DNA of 64,000 nt from Scopulibacillus darangshiensis (GCF_004341035.1 NZ_SLXK01000011.1:48470-112469); one strand, 5' to 3'; positions 45,391 to 55,613 are shown, counted from the stretch's first letter. The notes: generated from the letters alone by a model not told the origin. Numbers and translations: made by a program.

Positions 45391-45954
45391 TTATGCCTTA
45401 CTGCCGTCCGAAACAACATCAAGCTTGCCTGTTTTCGGACAAATAGCAAGACCGTGAACAACAACATACTCAGGTAATAACGGGTGAGACCGAACGAGTT
45501 CAACACTCTTTTGAACTTGGTCCTCAACCGACTCAAACCCTTTGAGCCAATGATCTAATTCGATGCCATCCTTTTTTGCCTTATTTATCATTTCTTCCTC
45601 AAGACCCTTTTGCACCATATGATCAACCATCGTATTCCCTTTTAATCCAAGCATACCGCAATCATGGTGGCCGATGACAAAGACTTCTTCAGCTCCAAGT
45701 TCATAAATTGATGTCAATAAGCTTTTCATGGTATTGCCATAAAATTCTTCAACCATTCCGCCTGCATTTTTAACAATGTTCGCTTCACCATTTTGAATGT
45801 TTAAAGCCTTTGGAAGCAGTTCAATGAGCCGCGCATCCATGCATGTCAGCACAACCATTTTCTTCGCCGGCACTTTGCCTGCTTCGAGGGTCACATATTT
45901 CTCTCCTTCAACAAACGCCTTATTATGTAGAAGCATTTCTGATAATTGTGTCAT
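45391..45954 (-). CDS. Beta-class carbonic anhydrase, YtiB-like
   Basis: A 187-residue zinc enzyme that interconverts CO2 and bicarbonate. Zinc ligands and active-site Asp/Arg are in [12 protein letters not shown] (residues ~31-42, C-x-D-x-R) and GHHDCGMLG (~92-100, H-x-x-C). Same length as B. subtilis YtiB. The ATG at 45952-45954 has GGGAG seven nt upstream; an in-frame ATG six codons before lacks spacing. Confidence 0.92.
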   Translation of the reverse strand: MTQLSEMLLHNKAFVEGEKYVTLEAGKVPAKKMVVLTCMDARLIELLPKALNIQNGEANIVKNAGGMVEEFYGNTMKSLLTSIYELGAEEVFVIGHHDCGMLGLKGNTMVDHMVQKGLEEEMINKAKKDGIELDHWLKGFESVEDQVQKSVELVRSHPLLPEYVVVHGLAICPKTGKLDVVSDGSKA

Positions 45955-45983
45955 TTGCCCACTCCCTTTCATTTCTTATTATA

Positions 45984-46014
45984 TAGAAAAAGACCGTCCT
46001 ATAAAAGGACAGTC
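45984..46014 (-). terminator. Terminator of the cold-shock gene
   Basis: Minus-strand stem GACTGTCC / GGACGGTC followed by TTTTT. Confidence 0.82.
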
Positions 46015-46035
46015 CCAGAAAAAGATCTTTTCGAA

Positions 46036-46236
46036 TTATAATTTAGTAACGTTAGCTGCTTGTGGTCCGCGGTTGCCTTCAACAACTTCGAACTGAACGC
46101 TTTGGCCTTCTTCTAAAGTCTTGAAGCCGTCGCCTTCGATAGCGCTGAAGTGTACGAATACATCGTTACCTTCTTCGATTTCGATGAAACCGAAACCTTT
46201 TTCTGCATTAAACCATTTTACTGTACCTGTTTTCAT
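46036..46236 (-). CDS. cspB: Cold-shock protein, CspB type
   Basis: A 66-residue single cold-shock domain protein that binds single-stranded RNA and DNA. RNP1 KGFGFIEIE (residues ~14-22) and RNP2 VFVHFSAI (~26-33) are intact. Length matches Bacillus CspB (67). AGGAGG nine nt before the ATG at 46236; promoter TTATCA-17-TATAAT gives a leader of about 60 nt. Confidence 0.96.
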   Translation of the reverse strand: MKTGTVKWFNAEKGFGFIEIEEGNDVFVHFSAIEGDGFKTLEEGQSVQFEVVEGNRGPQAANVTKL

Positions 46237-46302
46237 GAAAGAAAACCTCCTAAAAATTTTAAATATGCTCATGTTTTATCCTTGAAAATAAAAAATTCAC
46301 AT

Positions 46303-46331
46303 ATTATAAAAAGTACCAAACGAAGTGATAA
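46303..46331 (-). promoter_or_regulatory. Putative promoter of the cold-shock gene
   Basis: On the minus strand TTATCA (46326-46331), 17-nt spacer, TATAAT (46303-46308). Further AT-rich hexamers upstream mean the choice is not unique. Confidence 0.5.
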
Positions 46332-46872
46332 CTCTTTATAATACATGAATTATATACTTCATTGTTCTCATATTAAATAAAGACCTAACACAAACTTCAA
46401 AATCTAAATCAAAATATTTTTGACGACTAAAACAACGAAAGCCCTTCCTCTCTTCCATCCTTACGGCTCCAATGACCGCGCCAGTGAGAATTAGCTTATC
46501 AACAATATTATTTTCATACCATCCCTCTTTTCCCTTATATTTTTGGCATTCTTAAAGGTGTGCCCTTGTTAAGAAGAGCAAATATCGGAGTTATCCTTGT
46601 GTTGCGGCCAAGCCATAACTTCCTTATAATTCAAAAGACAGTATTACCGTTCATTTCCAAAAAAGTTACTTAGAAATGTATTTAGAGCATTTATATTAGG
46701 TCAATTTTATATTTTACACTAATCAACAGATATTGTCAAATTTGTTGAAAGTGTATCTTTTTTAACCACTTTCTTAGAGTACCACGAAATTCTATTGTGC
46801 GATATACCCAATTATTAATATTCGAAACTTTTTTCGGTTATACACTAAAAATTTATCGAATGAGAAAACATA
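46332..46872. other. Long AT-rich intergenic region without recognisable genes
   Basis: About 540 nt between the cold-shock promoter and the spoVR terminator. No open frame with a ribosome binding site, RNA gene or repeat copy could be supported; the segment 46440-46500 is more GC-rich than its surroundings but has no clear structure. Confidence 0.5.
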
Positions 46873-46873
46873 A

Positions 46874-46895
46874 AGGTGCCTGTCAAAGCGCACCT
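46874..46895 (-). terminator. Terminator of spoVR
   Basis: Minus-strand stem AGGTGC / GCACCT with a T-rich tail, nine nt after the spoVR stop. Confidence 0.7.
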
Positions 46896-46903
46896 GCTCT
46901 TAC

Positions 46904-48307
46904 TTAGCTTATTTTTTTTCGATGAATTCTGTTTCCATCATTTGTGAATAAAATAGCATGGTCTTCAACTACCGTTTCTAGATGTACAGTTCTTCCCCAT
47001 AACTGATGAAGGTATTCAAGCACCTTCTCAAGATATTTGATATCCAGTTCAATTCCTTCGTAACGATGAGCTAAATACAGCTCGCCGCTTTTCATATAAT
47101 CACCGTCTTCGACGACGATATACGGGAAGCCTCCGTTGACGCGGGTCGATACGAGCTGATCTCTGACGTCCTTCCATTTCTTACTCGTAATTTTATATTC
47201 ATTTTCTTCTCTTTCAAATAAGAAGAGGTCCTCTCGCTGAACAAGCTCCTTATTTAGATAATTCCTGATAAATGATTGATCTGACTCCAGTTCCCTGACT
47301 TCAAATAATTTCGCCCTGCCCGAGCCTTCTTCCACACCCATTTCCTTCATTTCTTTAGTCGGATGATCGTACCGTTCCTCAATATCCTCGAACAATTTTA
47401 AGCCCAAATAGTAAGGGTTAATTCTCTGCTTGGAAGGCTGAACGACATTGGCATTAAGCGATGCAAATTCAATCGCTTCACCTGATGTAATATCAAGTTC
47501 TCTCATAATTCTCGCGTGCCAGTAAGATGCCCAGCCCTCGTTCATAATCTTGGTTTCAAGCTGCGGCCAAAAATAAAGCATTTCTTCACGCAGCATGGTC
47601 ATAATATCCCGCTGCCAATCGTCAAGTTCCTTGCTGTGTTCTTGAATGAAAAGCAACAAATCTTTTTGAGGATGCTCCGGGAATTTCTTCAGTTTTTCCT
47701 TATCAACGTCATCCTTTTCCTCCTGATCGAGGGAGAGCATATCCTCATATTGCGAGATCGGTGTTCTCTTTTTGCTTTTTTTCTCGTCTTTCGGCCTTTC
47801 TTTGCGAATTAATCTTGGATCAACATGTTCTTGAATCGCCAGTACCGCATCTATGAACTTTTCAACCTCATCTTTTCCATATTCCTCTTCATAATGCCGG
47901 ACTCTGTCTGCCGTTGAACTCATACTTTCAACCATATCTCTCCGGGTATTCATAAAGCGGACATTGTTTTTGAAAAAATCGCAATGTGCCAGCACATGAG
48001 CAACAATCATTTTATTTTGAACAAGACTATTTGTATTTAATAAAAATGCATAACAAGGGTCTGAATTAATAACAAGCTCATAAATTTTACTTAAGCCCAA
48101 ATCATACTGAAGTTTCATCTTATGGAATTGTTTGCCGAAGCTCCAATGGGAAAATCGTGTCGGCATGCCGTAAGCGCCGAAAGTATAAATCACATCAGCC
48201 GGGCAAATTTCATATCGCATCGGATAAAAGTCCAAGCCAAACCCTTTGGCAATTTCAGTAATTTCATCGATCGCTTTATCTAGCTCTAACATTTCCTCCT
48301 GCTTCAC
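46904..48307 (-). CDS. spoVR: SpoVR-family stage V sporulation protein
   Basis: A 467-residue protein (468 in B. subtilis) of the SpoVR/YcgB family, needed for spore cortex formation. Highly conserved N-terminal block [29 protein letters not shown] (residues ~27-55) and the [14 protein letters not shown] segment with His/Asp residues, then [17 protein letters not shown]. It works in the same pathway as PrkA and YhbH in other bacteria; both are at the right end of the window. The GTG at 48305-48307 has AAGGAG 10-12 nt upstream; an ATG five codons later is an alternative. Confidence 0.94.
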   Translation of the reverse strand: MKQEEMLELDKAIDEITEIAKGFGLDFYPMRYEICPADVIYTFGAYGMPTRFSHWSFGKQFHKMKLQYDLGLSKIYELVINSDPCYAFLLNTNSLVQNKMIVAHVLAHCDFFKNNVRFMNTRRDMVESMSSTADRVRHYEEEYGKDEVEKFIDAVLAIQEHVDPRLIRKERPKDEKKSKKRTPISQYEDMLSLDQEEKDDVDKEKLKKFPEHPQKDLLLFIQEHSKELDDWQRDIMTMLREEMLYFWPQLETKIMNEGWASYWHARIMRELDITSGEAIEFASLNANVVQPSKQRINPYYLGLKLFEDIEERYDHPTKEMKEMGVEEGSGRAKLFEVRELESDQSFIRNYLNKELVQREDLFLFEREENEYKITSKKWKDVRDQLVSTRVNGGFPYIVVEDGDYMKSGELYLAHRYEGIELDIKYLEKVLEYLHQLWGRTVHLETVVEDHAILFTNDGNRIHRKKIS

Positions 48308-48441
48308 CAGTGAACCGCTCCTTTGTAAGCTGCCTTTAGGAACAATGTATGTTACGAATAGTTTATACATGTATGAATAGATTGGTGAAAAGTGCAAACA
48401 AGCTGACGATGATCTTCGCCAGCTTGCTTGAATAACATATC

Positions 48442-48732
48442 TTATTTTACGAGAGCGATAATGCCTTCCTCGTCATCAAGCACAAGCTCAATTCCGGGGG
48501 CCACAGGATCAATGTCCATTTGTGTATCAAGCCAGAATCTGAGGGCTTCAATCATGTTAGCCGTAATGAGGATCTGCTTCCTTCCGCCCGCATAAGCTTC
48601 GGCTGAGAACCCATATTTATCATCATACATAAGTTCGATCTCAACTTCTTGCGGTGGTAGACCCTTTTTGTCGGCAATATAAAGGCATAAAGCATTAATA
48701 ATGTCCTGCTCGGACACTTTTACCCTCTCCAT
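48442..48732 (-). CDS. yxcD: YxcD-family (DUF2653) protein
   Basis: A 96-residue small acidic protein with [31 protein letters not shown] (residues ~8-38 in part) and [14 protein letters not shown], matching the YxcD/DUF2653 family of Firmicutes. Function unknown. AAGGAG site before the ATG, overlapping the end of the upstream membrane-protein gene by 13 nt, so they form a pair. Confidence 0.82.
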   Translation of the reverse strand: MERVKVSEQDIINALCLYIADKKGLPPQEVEIELMYDDKYGFSAEAYAGGRKQILITANMIEALRFWLDTQMDIDPVAPGIELVLDDEEGIIALVK

Positions 48733-49154
48733 GTTGGATCTTCTCTCCTTCGCTTCTTCCTAAAGCTCGTAAAGATCATGCGGATGATGGAAATCACCGC
48801 TATAATTGCGAAAATATTAACCATTAAACCAAGGATTGAGCCAAGTCCGCCTAGGTTACCTAATAGACTCCCGAAAAGGAGACCGGCCAAGCCGCCATAT
48901 AGCAAGCCTTTCATCAAACCGCCTTTTTTGGATGTCTTCCTGTTTTGAAATAGACTGTTTGACTTTTGCTTATTTGTTTGTGACTTGTTTTGAAAAATTG
49001 ACTTGTTGCTGCCTTTATTCGTGTTAAAGGATTTTATCCCGGATCTGTATCCTTTAGCACTCGCTGTTGTTGTATCATCGTGGAAAATAACATTTCCGAC
49101 AGGTGTGAAAAGAAAAGTCAGAACAGTAAGAGCTGCAACGATTTTTTTCATCAT
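48720..49154 (-). CDS. Exported glycine-rich membrane protein (Tim44-like N-terminal type)
   Basis: A 144-residue protein with a signal peptide (residues ~1-32, ending ASAKG), a Ser/Asn/Lys-rich extracellular linker with SIFQNKSQTNKQKSN, then two close hydrophobic helices (GLLYGGLAGLLFGSLLGNLGG and ILGLMVNIFAIIAVISII) and a basic tail. Bacillus homologs are sometimes labelled Tim44-like, though the Tim44 domain itself is missing here. GGAGG nine nt before the ATG. Function unknown; coupled to yxcD. Confidence 0.72.
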   Translation of the reverse strand: MMKKIVAALTVLTFLFTPVGNVIFHDDTTTASAKGYRSGIKSFNTNKGSNKSIFQNKSQTNKQKSNSLFQNRKTSKKGGLMKGLLYGGLAGLLFGSLLGNLGGLGSILGLMVNIFAIIAVISIIRMIFTSFRKKRRREDPTWRG

Positions 49155-49254
49155 GTATTGTTTCCTCCTGTATCTATATCATGTTTTTTGCTTGTTTAAT
49201 TTACGATGGCGGCATAAAAAAGGTTTCAAGTGTTTGGTTGGCACTTTTATCCAC

Positions 49255-49394
49255 TAAAGGAAACTTGCCGATTGGCGAAGACAGAGGCGTAGTTGCGACG
49301 CACAGGACGTGCTAGTACTGGCGTTGTAACAGGATGTTACGCCTTTAGCCAATGCCCTTATGTGCGTCAGAAAGTTTATACTTTCTGATTAACT
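49255..49394 (+). repeat. Structured interspersed repeat, copy D (5' hairpin deleted)
   Basis: Starts TAAAGGAAACTTGCCGATT then jumps to GGCGAAGACAGAGGCGTAG, so the GGCGAG arm and loop of the first hairpin are lost relative to copy C. The central GACGCAC/GTGCGTC, ACTGGC/GCCA and GTAAC/GTTAC arms and the final CAGAAAGT...ACTTTCTG hairpin are kept. Lies between the exported-protein gene and prfC. Confidence 0.9.
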
Positions 49395-49436
49395 AGTAAA
49401 AAGAATGGTGTGTTGCTACTCACACCACTCCTTATT

Positions 49437-51008
49437 TTATTTTCCAGAATCCGCAAGCAAAACATCTGGATATTTCTGTTGGAACCAGCGAAGACCGAAG
49501 TCATTTTCGAAGATGATAACCTGACGCTCCTGATGGTCCGTTACTATGAGATTGTTTGATGATTTTTGCAGCTTCTCCGCATCCTCTTTGTTTGGGATCC
49601 ACTTTGCTATTTGGTGCGGCATCGGTTGCATATCAAGATCCACACCATATTCAGCCTTCATCCGGTAGATAAACACATCAAATTGCAACTTGCCTACCAC
49701 ACCCAAGATAGTTTCCTCATATTTTGTCCGATAGACCTGGATCGCACCTTCTTGCGCTAATTGGTTTACACCTTTTAGAAAGTGCTTTTGCTTCATAGCA
49801 TTTTTTGCCCGGACTTTGGCAAAATGCTCAGGCGGGAATTGCGGCAGCTCACCGAAATTAAAGGTATCCTTTGCAGCGCAAACAGTATCACCAATTTGAT
49901 AAAAGCCCGGATCGTATAAACCGACAATGTCACCCGGGTAAGCATCATCGATAATCTCCCTGCTGTCGGCAAAAAATGCCTGCGGCTGTGCAAGCTTAAG
50001 CTGCTTTTTTGTCCGGTCTAATGTTACTGACATTCCTCGCTCAAATTTTCCGGAGCAGATGCGCAGAAAGGCAATTCTGTCACGGTGCGCCGGATTCATA
50101 TTGGCTTGAATTTTAAAGACAAATCCAGAGAAACCTTTTTGGTCAGGCTCAATCGTACCGATACTTGATTCCCTTGGTGCCGGAGGAGGAGCCATTTGTA
50201 AGTAATGTTCCAGGAATGACGGAACGCCGAAGCTTGAGATCGCACTGCCAAAAAACACGGGTGTTTGTTTCCCGGCTTTTACCGCTTCAATATCGAAGCT
50301 ATTCCCCGCCTCATCAAGCAACATTAACTCTTCTTCAAGCTGATTGATCGCCGCTTCATCGGCAACATCCTTCAGTGCCTCACCAAGCTCTTCGGCAGAA
50401 TCAAGCGCCAGCGTCTGTCTTTCTTTTTTCTCGTTATACCATTCAATTTTATGTTCAAACCGGTCATAGACGCCCTTGAACGATTGGCCCATTCCAATTG
50501 GAAAGTTGATCGGAAAAGATTCAATGCCAAGAACGTCCTCAATTTCTTCAAATAATTCCAGCGGGTCTTTCCCTTGGCGATCAAGTTTATTTATGAACGT
50601 GAAAATTGGAATGCCCCGATCACGGCAAACTTTAAATAATTTGATTGTCTGGGGTTCAACACCTTTTGCGACATCGATAATCATCACAACACTGTCAACC
50701 GCCATTAGTGTCCGGTAGGTATCTTCACTAAAATCTTGGTGACCCGGTGTATCCAAAATATTAATTTTAAAATTGTCATAAGAAAATTGCATGACACTCG
50801 AGGTCACCGAGATACCCCTTTGTTTTTCAAGCTCCATCCAGTCAGATGTCGCGAACTTTTCTGACTTTCTTGATTTAACGGCCCCTGCCGTACGAATCGC
50901 CCCGCCGAGCAATAATAATTTTTCAGTCAGTGTTGTTTTCCCGGCATCCGGGTGAGAAATAATCGCAAAGGTTCGTCGCCTTTGTGTTTCCTGTTTTAAT
51001 TGACTCAT
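49437..51008 (-). CDS. prfC: Peptide chain release factor 3
   Basis: A 523-residue translational GTPase that recycles RF1/RF2 after peptide release. G1 SHPDAGKTTLTE (residues ~18-29), G2 around KSEKFATSDWMELEKQRGISVTSS, G3 DTPGHQDFSED (~85-95), G4 FINKLDR, then the RF3-specific C-terminal domains. Full length compared with E. coli RF3 (529). GGGA site seven nt before the ATG. Present only in part of the Firmicutes and, as far as I know, missing from B. subtilis. Confidence 0.95.
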   Translation of the reverse strand: MSQLKQETQRRRTFAIISHPDAGKTTLTEKLLLLGGAIRTAGAVKSRKSEKFATSDWMELEKQRGISVTSSVMQFSYDNFKINILDTPGHQDFSEDTYRTLMAVDSVVMIIDVAKGVEPQTIKLFKVCRDRGIPIFTFINKLDRQGKDPLELFEEIEDVLGIESFPINFPIGMGQSFKGVYDRFEHKIEWYNEKKERQTLALDSAEELGEALKDVADEAAINQLEEELMLLDEAGNSFDIEAVKAGKQTPVFFGSAISSFGVPSFLEHYLQMAPPPAPRESSIGTIEPDQKGFSGFVFKIQANMNPAHRDRIAFLRICSGKFERGMSVTLDRTKKQLKLAQPQAFFADSREIIDDAYPGDIVGLYDPGFYQIGDTVCAAKDTFNFGELPQFPPEHFAKVRAKNAMKQKHFLKGVNQLAQEGAIQVYRTKYEETILGVVGKLQFDVFIYRMKAEYGVDLDMQPMPHQIAKWIPNKEDAEKLQKSSNNLIVTDHQERQVIIFENDFGLRWFQQKYPDVLLADSGK

Positions 51009-51042
51009 GCCAAGTTCCCTTTCTTTACTAAAAGTAGCTTTC

Positions 51043-52782
51043 TTACTGTACAGCTGATTTGACGCGTGTCATAACGTCATTTTTAATTGTATCAAGCTTA
51101 TGTGCACTGTCTTCGGCACTTTCGCTTCTTACACCGAAATAAAACTTAATTTTCGGCTCGGTTCCCGATGGCCGCAGACAAAACCATGAGCCATCCTCAA
51201 GATGATATTTTAAGACATTAGAGACCGGCAAAATAATTTTTTCCGTTACTCCAGTCTGAACGACATGTCTTTCGGAAGACTGATAATCCTCAGAAACAGC
51301 GACACCAATCCCTGCAACCGCATCGGGCCGATCCTCCCTGAAATTCCGGAGAATCCCTTGAATTTGCTCTGATCCCTGTATACCTTTTAAGGTCAGTGAT
51401 TCAAGGCCCTCACGGAAAAACCCGTACTCCTGATAAATTTCTTGCAGTGCATCAAAAAGTGATTTTCCTTGACCTTTATAATAGGCCGCGGCCTCTGCAG
51501 CCAGGAGGCACGCCTGAACGGCGTCTTTATCACGGACAAAATCACCGATTAAATAGCCGTAGCTTTCCTCGTAGCCAAAAAGGAATGTATGTGCTTTGTT
51601 TTCTTCATACTCATGAATTTTTTCACCAATAAACTTAAAACCCGTCAAAGTATCGACAGCCTGCATGCCATAACTTTCGGCAATAACCCGGCCGAGTTCA
51701 GATGTGACAATCGTTTTTAACACAACACCATTGTCCGGAAGCTGCCCCTTTTCTTTCTTTTCCATTAAAAGATAATGCAGTAAAATTGCTCCGGTTTGGT
51801 TCCCTGTTAAAACCTGATACACGCCATCATTATTTTTGACGGCAACACCCATCCGATCAGCGTCAGGGTCAGTTGCAAGCAAAATATCCGCATCGATTTT
51901 ACTTCCGTATTGAGCGGCCAAGGTAAAGGCTTCATGCTCTTCCGGGTTAGGCAATTCAACGGTTGAAAATTCCGGATCAGGCTTTGCTTGTTCTCTGACG
52001 ACCGTCACATTCGAAAAACCCCAGTTTTTAAACCCGTCCATTACCGGCTGAAGGGCTGTCCCATGCAGCGGAGTGAAAACAACTTTCAGGTCCTTGCCCG
52101 CATCTTTGATTACATTGGGATTGACCGAAATCGTTTTTAGTTTTTCCTGGTAAGCCTCATCAATTTCCTGGCCAATCATTTTTAATAAACCAGAGTCCTT
52201 TAGTTCAGCCTCATCGCCAATAGAGATCGAAAGTTCATCTTCAACCTGATTGACATAGTTGATGACTAGATCGGCTTCTTTTGGCGGCAGCTGCCCGCCT
52301 TGGTCGTTATATACTTTATAACCATTATATTGGGGCGGATTATGGCTCGCGGTAATCACGATGCCGGAAAACGCATATAAATGTCTTACCGCAAAAGACA
52401 AGACCGGTGTCGGCCTTAAAGATTCAAAGACATATGTTTGGATGCCGTGCTTAGCTATCGTTCTCGCTGCTTCCATGGCAAATTCCGGTGAAAAGTGTCT
52501 GGAATCATAGGCGATCGCTACGCCGCGCTTTATAGCTTCCTTCCCATGATGAAGAATATATTGTGCCAAACCTTCCGAAGCTTTTCGGATCGTATAGCGG
52601 TTCATCCGGTTCGTTCCCGGCCCGAGCTCGCCCCGCATCCCGCCTGTCCCAAACTCGAGATTTTTATAAAAACAGTCCTCTAATTGACTGTCATCGCCGG
52701 CCATTTTATCCATTCGGCTTCGCATATGACCGTCCAAATCCGCCTTTTGCGCCCACTTTTTATAGGATGCTTCCCAACCCAT
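51043..52782 (-). CDS. pgcA: Phosphoglucomutase/phosphomannomutase PgcA
   Basis: A 579-residue alpha-D-phosphohexomutase interconverting glucose-1-P and glucose-6-P, supplying UDP-glucose for teichoic acid and glycolipid. Active-site serine in [16 protein letters not shown] (residues ~140-155), metal loop [12 protein letters not shown] (~303-314), sugar-binding GYEESYG and phosphate-binding [10 protein letters not shown] (~537-546). Similar size to B. subtilis PgcA (581). The ATG at 52780-52782 has GGAGG seven nt upstream; an in-frame ATG five codons earlier overlaps it. Confidence 0.95.
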   Translation of the reverse strand: MGWEASYKKWAQKADLDGHMRSRMDKMAGDDSQLEDCFYKNLEFGTGGMRGELGPGTNRMNRYTIRKASEGLAQYILHHGKEAIKRGVAIAYDSRHFSPEFAMEAARTIAKHGIQTYVFESLRPTPVLSFAVRHLYAFSGIVITASHNPPQYNGYKVYNDQGGQLPPKEADLVINYVNQVEDELSISIGDEAELKDSGLLKMIGQEIDEAYQEKLKTISVNPNVIKDAGKDLKVVFTPLHGTALQPVMDGFKNWGFSNVTVVREQAKPDPEFSTVELPNPEEHEAFTLAAQYGSKIDADILLATDPDADRMGVAVKNNDGVYQVLTGNQTGAILLHYLLMEKKEKGQLPDNGVVLKTIVTSELGRVIAESYGMQAVDTLTGFKFIGEKIHEYEENKAHTFLFGYEESYGYLIGDFVRDKDAVQACLLAAEAAAYYKGQGKSLFDALQEIYQEYGFFREGLESLTLKGIQGSEQIQGILRNFREDRPDAVAGIGVAVSEDYQSSERHVVQTGVTEKIILPVSNVLKYHLEDGSWFCLRPSGTEPKIKFYFGVRSESAEDSAHKLDTIKNDVMTRVKSAVQ

Positions 52783-53366
52783 ACATATTCCTCCCAAAAT
52801 ATCACATCAATCTTACATTTCCGTATCAAATTATTTTTCAACTCATTTATTATATCAAATCTTTTATGCGGGAATCACCATTCTAAACGAATTTTGCATA
52901 ATATGGTTGACGGGAAAATCCTAGTTATAGCAAATGGAAAAGAGCGCGGAAGAACGTACAAACTGCAATAAGAAGCTTCACTGATTCATTATAGGACTCA
53001 GATTCCTCTATTTGCTAAGAATTAACTCAAATGACCTCTTGAATGACCGAATATAACGGAACCACAGTCCGATAAAATTCCTAACAATAAACTTACGGTA
53101 ATGTGCAGATGGTCGGCTCCTTAATTTTTACAATTTAAAAGAGAAGTAACTTCCCATCTGTATAAAAGTCAAAAGTTACGGACAAACCCGCATTTTTTTC
53201 GGATGGACATGCGATTTTTACGGAAGTCCTCCTGAATCTTACGTTTTAAGACCAAAAAAGCTTTCAACAGAACGTGTTTACCCAAATCATAATTTGTTCA
53301 ATAATCATTGTAATTTATCCAAAAATCACTATAAATTTAACCATCTGGCACCAGTTATCCTGACAA
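52783..53366. other. Intergenic region of about 580 nt without supported genes
   Basis: AT-rich stretch between pgcA and the yhcX terminator. Only a 22-codon frame (52903-52971) was noticed, without a ribosome binding site. No RNA gene, repeat copy or riboswitch could be recognised. Confidence 0.5.
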
Positions 53367-53391
53367 CAAAAAAAAGCCCCATAAGAGGCTT
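53367..53391 (-). terminator. Terminator of yhcX
   Basis: Minus-strand stem AAGCCTC / GGGGCTT with one wobble followed by eight T residues; overlaps the yhcX stop. Confidence 0.8.
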
Positions 53392-54928
53392 ATTTTTTCC
53401 ACTGGATGTCATATAAATCCTTACGGCGGTCTTTCAATTGGGTGACACTGCCGATTTTACGCTGCCTTCGCAAAATTTCCAGATCAACATCACCAACGAC
53501 AACGGTTTCGATATTCGGCGGGCATTCACCGATAATCCCGTCCCTAGGGAAGCTGAAATCTGACGGTGTGAAAATCCCGGATTGGGCATATTGAATATCC
53601 ATGTTCTCAACTTGCGGCAAGTTGCCGACCGTTCCGGAAATGACAGTGAAAACTTCATTTTCGATCGCTCTGGCTTGGGAACAATAGCGAACTCTCAAGT
53701 ACCCTTTTCTCTCATCGGTACAAAATGGCGTGAAGATGATATTTGCCCCACGATCAGTGGCATAACGGGCCAGTTCCGGAAACTGAATGTCATAACAAAT
53801 TAAAATAGAAATTTTACCGCAGTCCGTATCGAAGACTTTTACTTCGTCACCGCCGGTAATCCCCCACCATTTGCGTTCATTCGGTGTAATATGGATTTTG
53901 TATTGCTTGTCAATCGTGCCATCACGGCGGAATAGATAGGCAACATTATAGATATGATTGTTCTCCTCAACGAAATGGGAACCGCCAATGATGTTGATAT
54001 TATACTTAACAGCTAGCCCTGTGAAAAGCTCTAAGTACTGCGGTGTGTATTCGGTCAATTTTCGGATAGCCTCGCTTGGGCTTTTCTCATCTAGGAAAGA
54101 CATCAGCTGGGTCGTGAAGATTTCAGGGAAGACAGCAAAATCTGAGCCGAAATCAGCGGCAACATCAGCATAATATTCCACTTGCGAAGCAAATTCATCG
54201 AAACTGTTGATCTTCTTCATTTCATATTGAATGACACACATCCGGACGGGAAAAGACGTCTTAAATTGACGTTTGCTCGCCCTTTTGCGATATTCCATGT
54301 TATTCCATTCCATTAGCGTGGCATACGATTGCGATGCTTTATCATCTGGGAGATAGTCAGAATTAAGCCGCTTGACCGTAAATCCGTTCATTAATTGGAA
54401 AGTCAGGACAGGATCATAGATGTTGTGTTCTATGACTTCAGCAACATATTCTCGCGGTGTCATCTCTTTACCATAATCCCTGTAGTTCGGAATACGGCCG
54501 CCGATAAGAATGCTCTTCAGGTTCAAACGGCGAGCGAGGTCCTTCCTTGCCTCATACAAGCGGCGACCGATTTTCATGCGGCGGAAATCGGGATGGACCA
54601 TCACCTCTATCCCGTAGAGGTTATCGCCATCAGGATCATGATTAGTGATATAGCCTTTATCCGTAATCTCATCCCATGTATGCTCATTGTCATATTCATC
54701 GAAATTAACGATTAAACTTGAACAGGTACCGATAATCTTGCCATCAAACGTGACACAAAATTGGCCTTCAGGGAAAATACTGAGGTGGCTGATTAAATGC
54801 TCGCGCTTCCATGGCTCCATGCCTGGAAAGCACAGCTTGCCGAGCGTTAGCACGTCAGCTATATCATCTTCTTTCAGGTTGCGCAGCTCGATCTTTGTTT
54901 CAAACTGAGAAGTATCTATTTTTGGCAT
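53390..54928 (-). CDS. yhcX: GNAT acetyltransferase-nitrilase fusion protein (YhcX-like)
   Basis: A 512-residue two-domain protein. Residues ~10-200 form a GNAT acetyltransferase domain (GIEVMVHPDFRRMKIGRRLYEARK is the acetyl-CoA loop, ~107-130). Residues ~225-510 form a carbon-nitrogen hydrolase with the Glu-Lys-Cys triad: FPEIFTTQ (~268), YKIHITPNERKWW (~343) and ILICYDIQFPE (~373-383). Length and order match B. subtilis YhcX. Substrate unknown; amidase activity on small molecules is inferred. Same neighbour as in Bacillus, the CBS protein YhcV. Confidence 0.92.
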   Translation of the reverse strand: MPKIDTSQFETKIELRNLKEDDIADVLTLGKLCFPGMEPWKREHLISHLSIFPEGQFCVTFDGKIIGTCSSLIVNFDEYDNEHTWDEITDKGYITNHDPDGDNLYGIEVMVHPDFRRMKIGRRLYEARKDLARRLNLKSILIGGRIPNYRDYGKEMTPREYVAEVIEHNIYDPVLTFQLMNGFTVKRLNSDYLPDDKASQSYATLMEWNNMEYRKRASKRQFKTSFPVRMCVIQYEMKKINSFDEFASQVEYYADVAADFGSDFAVFPEIFTTQLMSFLDEKSPSEAIRKLTEYTPQYLELFTGLAVKYNINIIGGSHFVEENNHIYNVAYLFRRDGTIDKQYKIHITPNERKWWGITGGDEVKVFDTDCGKISILICYDIQFPELARYATDRGANIIFTPFCTDERKGYLRVRYCSQARAIENEVFTVISGTVGNLPQVENMDIQYAQSGIFTPSDFSFPRDGIIGECPPNIETVVVGDVDLEILRRQRKIGSVTQLKDRRKDLYDIQWKK

Positions 54929-54946
54929 AGCAATTGCTCCTTCATT

Positions 54947-55054
54947 TTATTTCCATACACTCATGCGTTCAGTCAAGTTACTTGTATGCAGCTCAATCAT
55001 GTTGCCATCAGGATCATCGTCAAATGATTGAAGCCTTTCATATAATTGCGCCCC
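54947..55054 (-). pseudogene. Remnant of a VOC/glyoxalase-family gene (C-terminal fragment)
   Basis: The minus strand encodes GAQLYERLQSF then DDDPDGNMIELHTSNLTE and MSVWK before a TAA stop. DPDGNxIELH is the hallmark C-terminal metal-ligand motif of VOC-superfamily proteins. An in-frame TAA lies immediately upstream (55055-55057) and no start or N-terminal half is present, so only about 35 codons remain. Confidence 0.6.
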
Positions 55055-55117
55055 TTAACATCCTGACTTATCTTGTATTTTATCATGTTAGTTAAAACGA
55101 AAGAAAATACAAAAGAA

Positions 55118-55137
55118 CCTCCGTTAAAAAACGGAGG
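55118..55137 (-). terminator. Hairpin downstream of the YhcV-like gene
   Basis: Perfect 8-bp stem CCTCCGTT / AACGGAGG with TTCTTTTG following on the minus strand; a second hairpin after the one at 55151. Confidence 0.55.
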
Positions 55138-55150
55138 CAGAGATAAAACC

Positions 55151-55179
55151 AAAAGAGAACCCGGAACGGGTTCTCTTTT
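55151..55179. terminator. Terminator of the YhcV-like gene
   Basis: Perfect 13-nt stem AAAAGAGAACCCG / CGGGTTCTCTTTT directly after the stop codon. Confidence 0.85.
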
Positions 55180-55181
55180 CC

Positions 55182-55613
55182 TTATTTAGGCTCTGAAGGA
55201 GTGGAGATGTTTGTCAGAGCTTCTCCGGCTTCATTCTGATAGTCGTTCTGCGTTGCAAAGTCGCCGAGTGAGACCATTCCCACCATTTTGTTATTGTCAA
55301 CAACAGGCAGGCGGCGAATCTGATTCTGAGCCATAATTTCTGACGCTTCGTGGACGTCCATTTCTGAAGTACCGGAGACGAGGTTTTGGCTTGTCATGCA
55401 TTGTGAAACAGAGGTGTTTTCTTGGCCGCCTTTTGCGGTTGAACGGAGTGTGATATCACGGTCGGTGATCATACCCCTTAGCTGGCCATTTTCAACGACA
55501 GGGAGTGAACCAACGTTATATTGGCTCATTAATTCCGCTGCCTCCTTAATCGACTGATTAGGTGCAACTGAAATGACGTTTGATGTCATAATGCTTCCGA
55601 GTTTTTGTGTCAT
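55182..55613 (-). CDS. yhcV: CBS-domain pair protein (YhcV-like)
   Basis: A 143-residue protein made of two CBS motifs: SIMTSNVISVAPNQSIKEAAELM...GSLPVVENGQLRGMITDRDI (residues ~8-55) and CMTSQNLVSGTSEMDVHEASEIM...IRRLPVVDNNKMVGMVSLGD (~72-120), a Bateman module that usually binds adenine nucleotides. ATG eight nt after AGGAGG. Next to yhcX as in B. subtilis. Probably stress- or spore-related; ligand unknown. Confidence 0.87.
   Translation of the reverse strand: MTQKLGSIMTSNVISVAPNQSIKEAAELMSQYNVGSLPVVENGQLRGMITDRDITLRSTAKGGQENTSVSQCMTSQNLVSGTSEMDVHEASEIMAQNQIRRLPVVDNNKMVGMVSLGDFATQNDYQNEAGEALTNISTPSEPK

Noticed and set aside
52903..52971. 22-codon frame with KILVIANGKERGRTYKL-like sequence
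   Set aside because: No ribosome binding site, no recognised family; too short to call.
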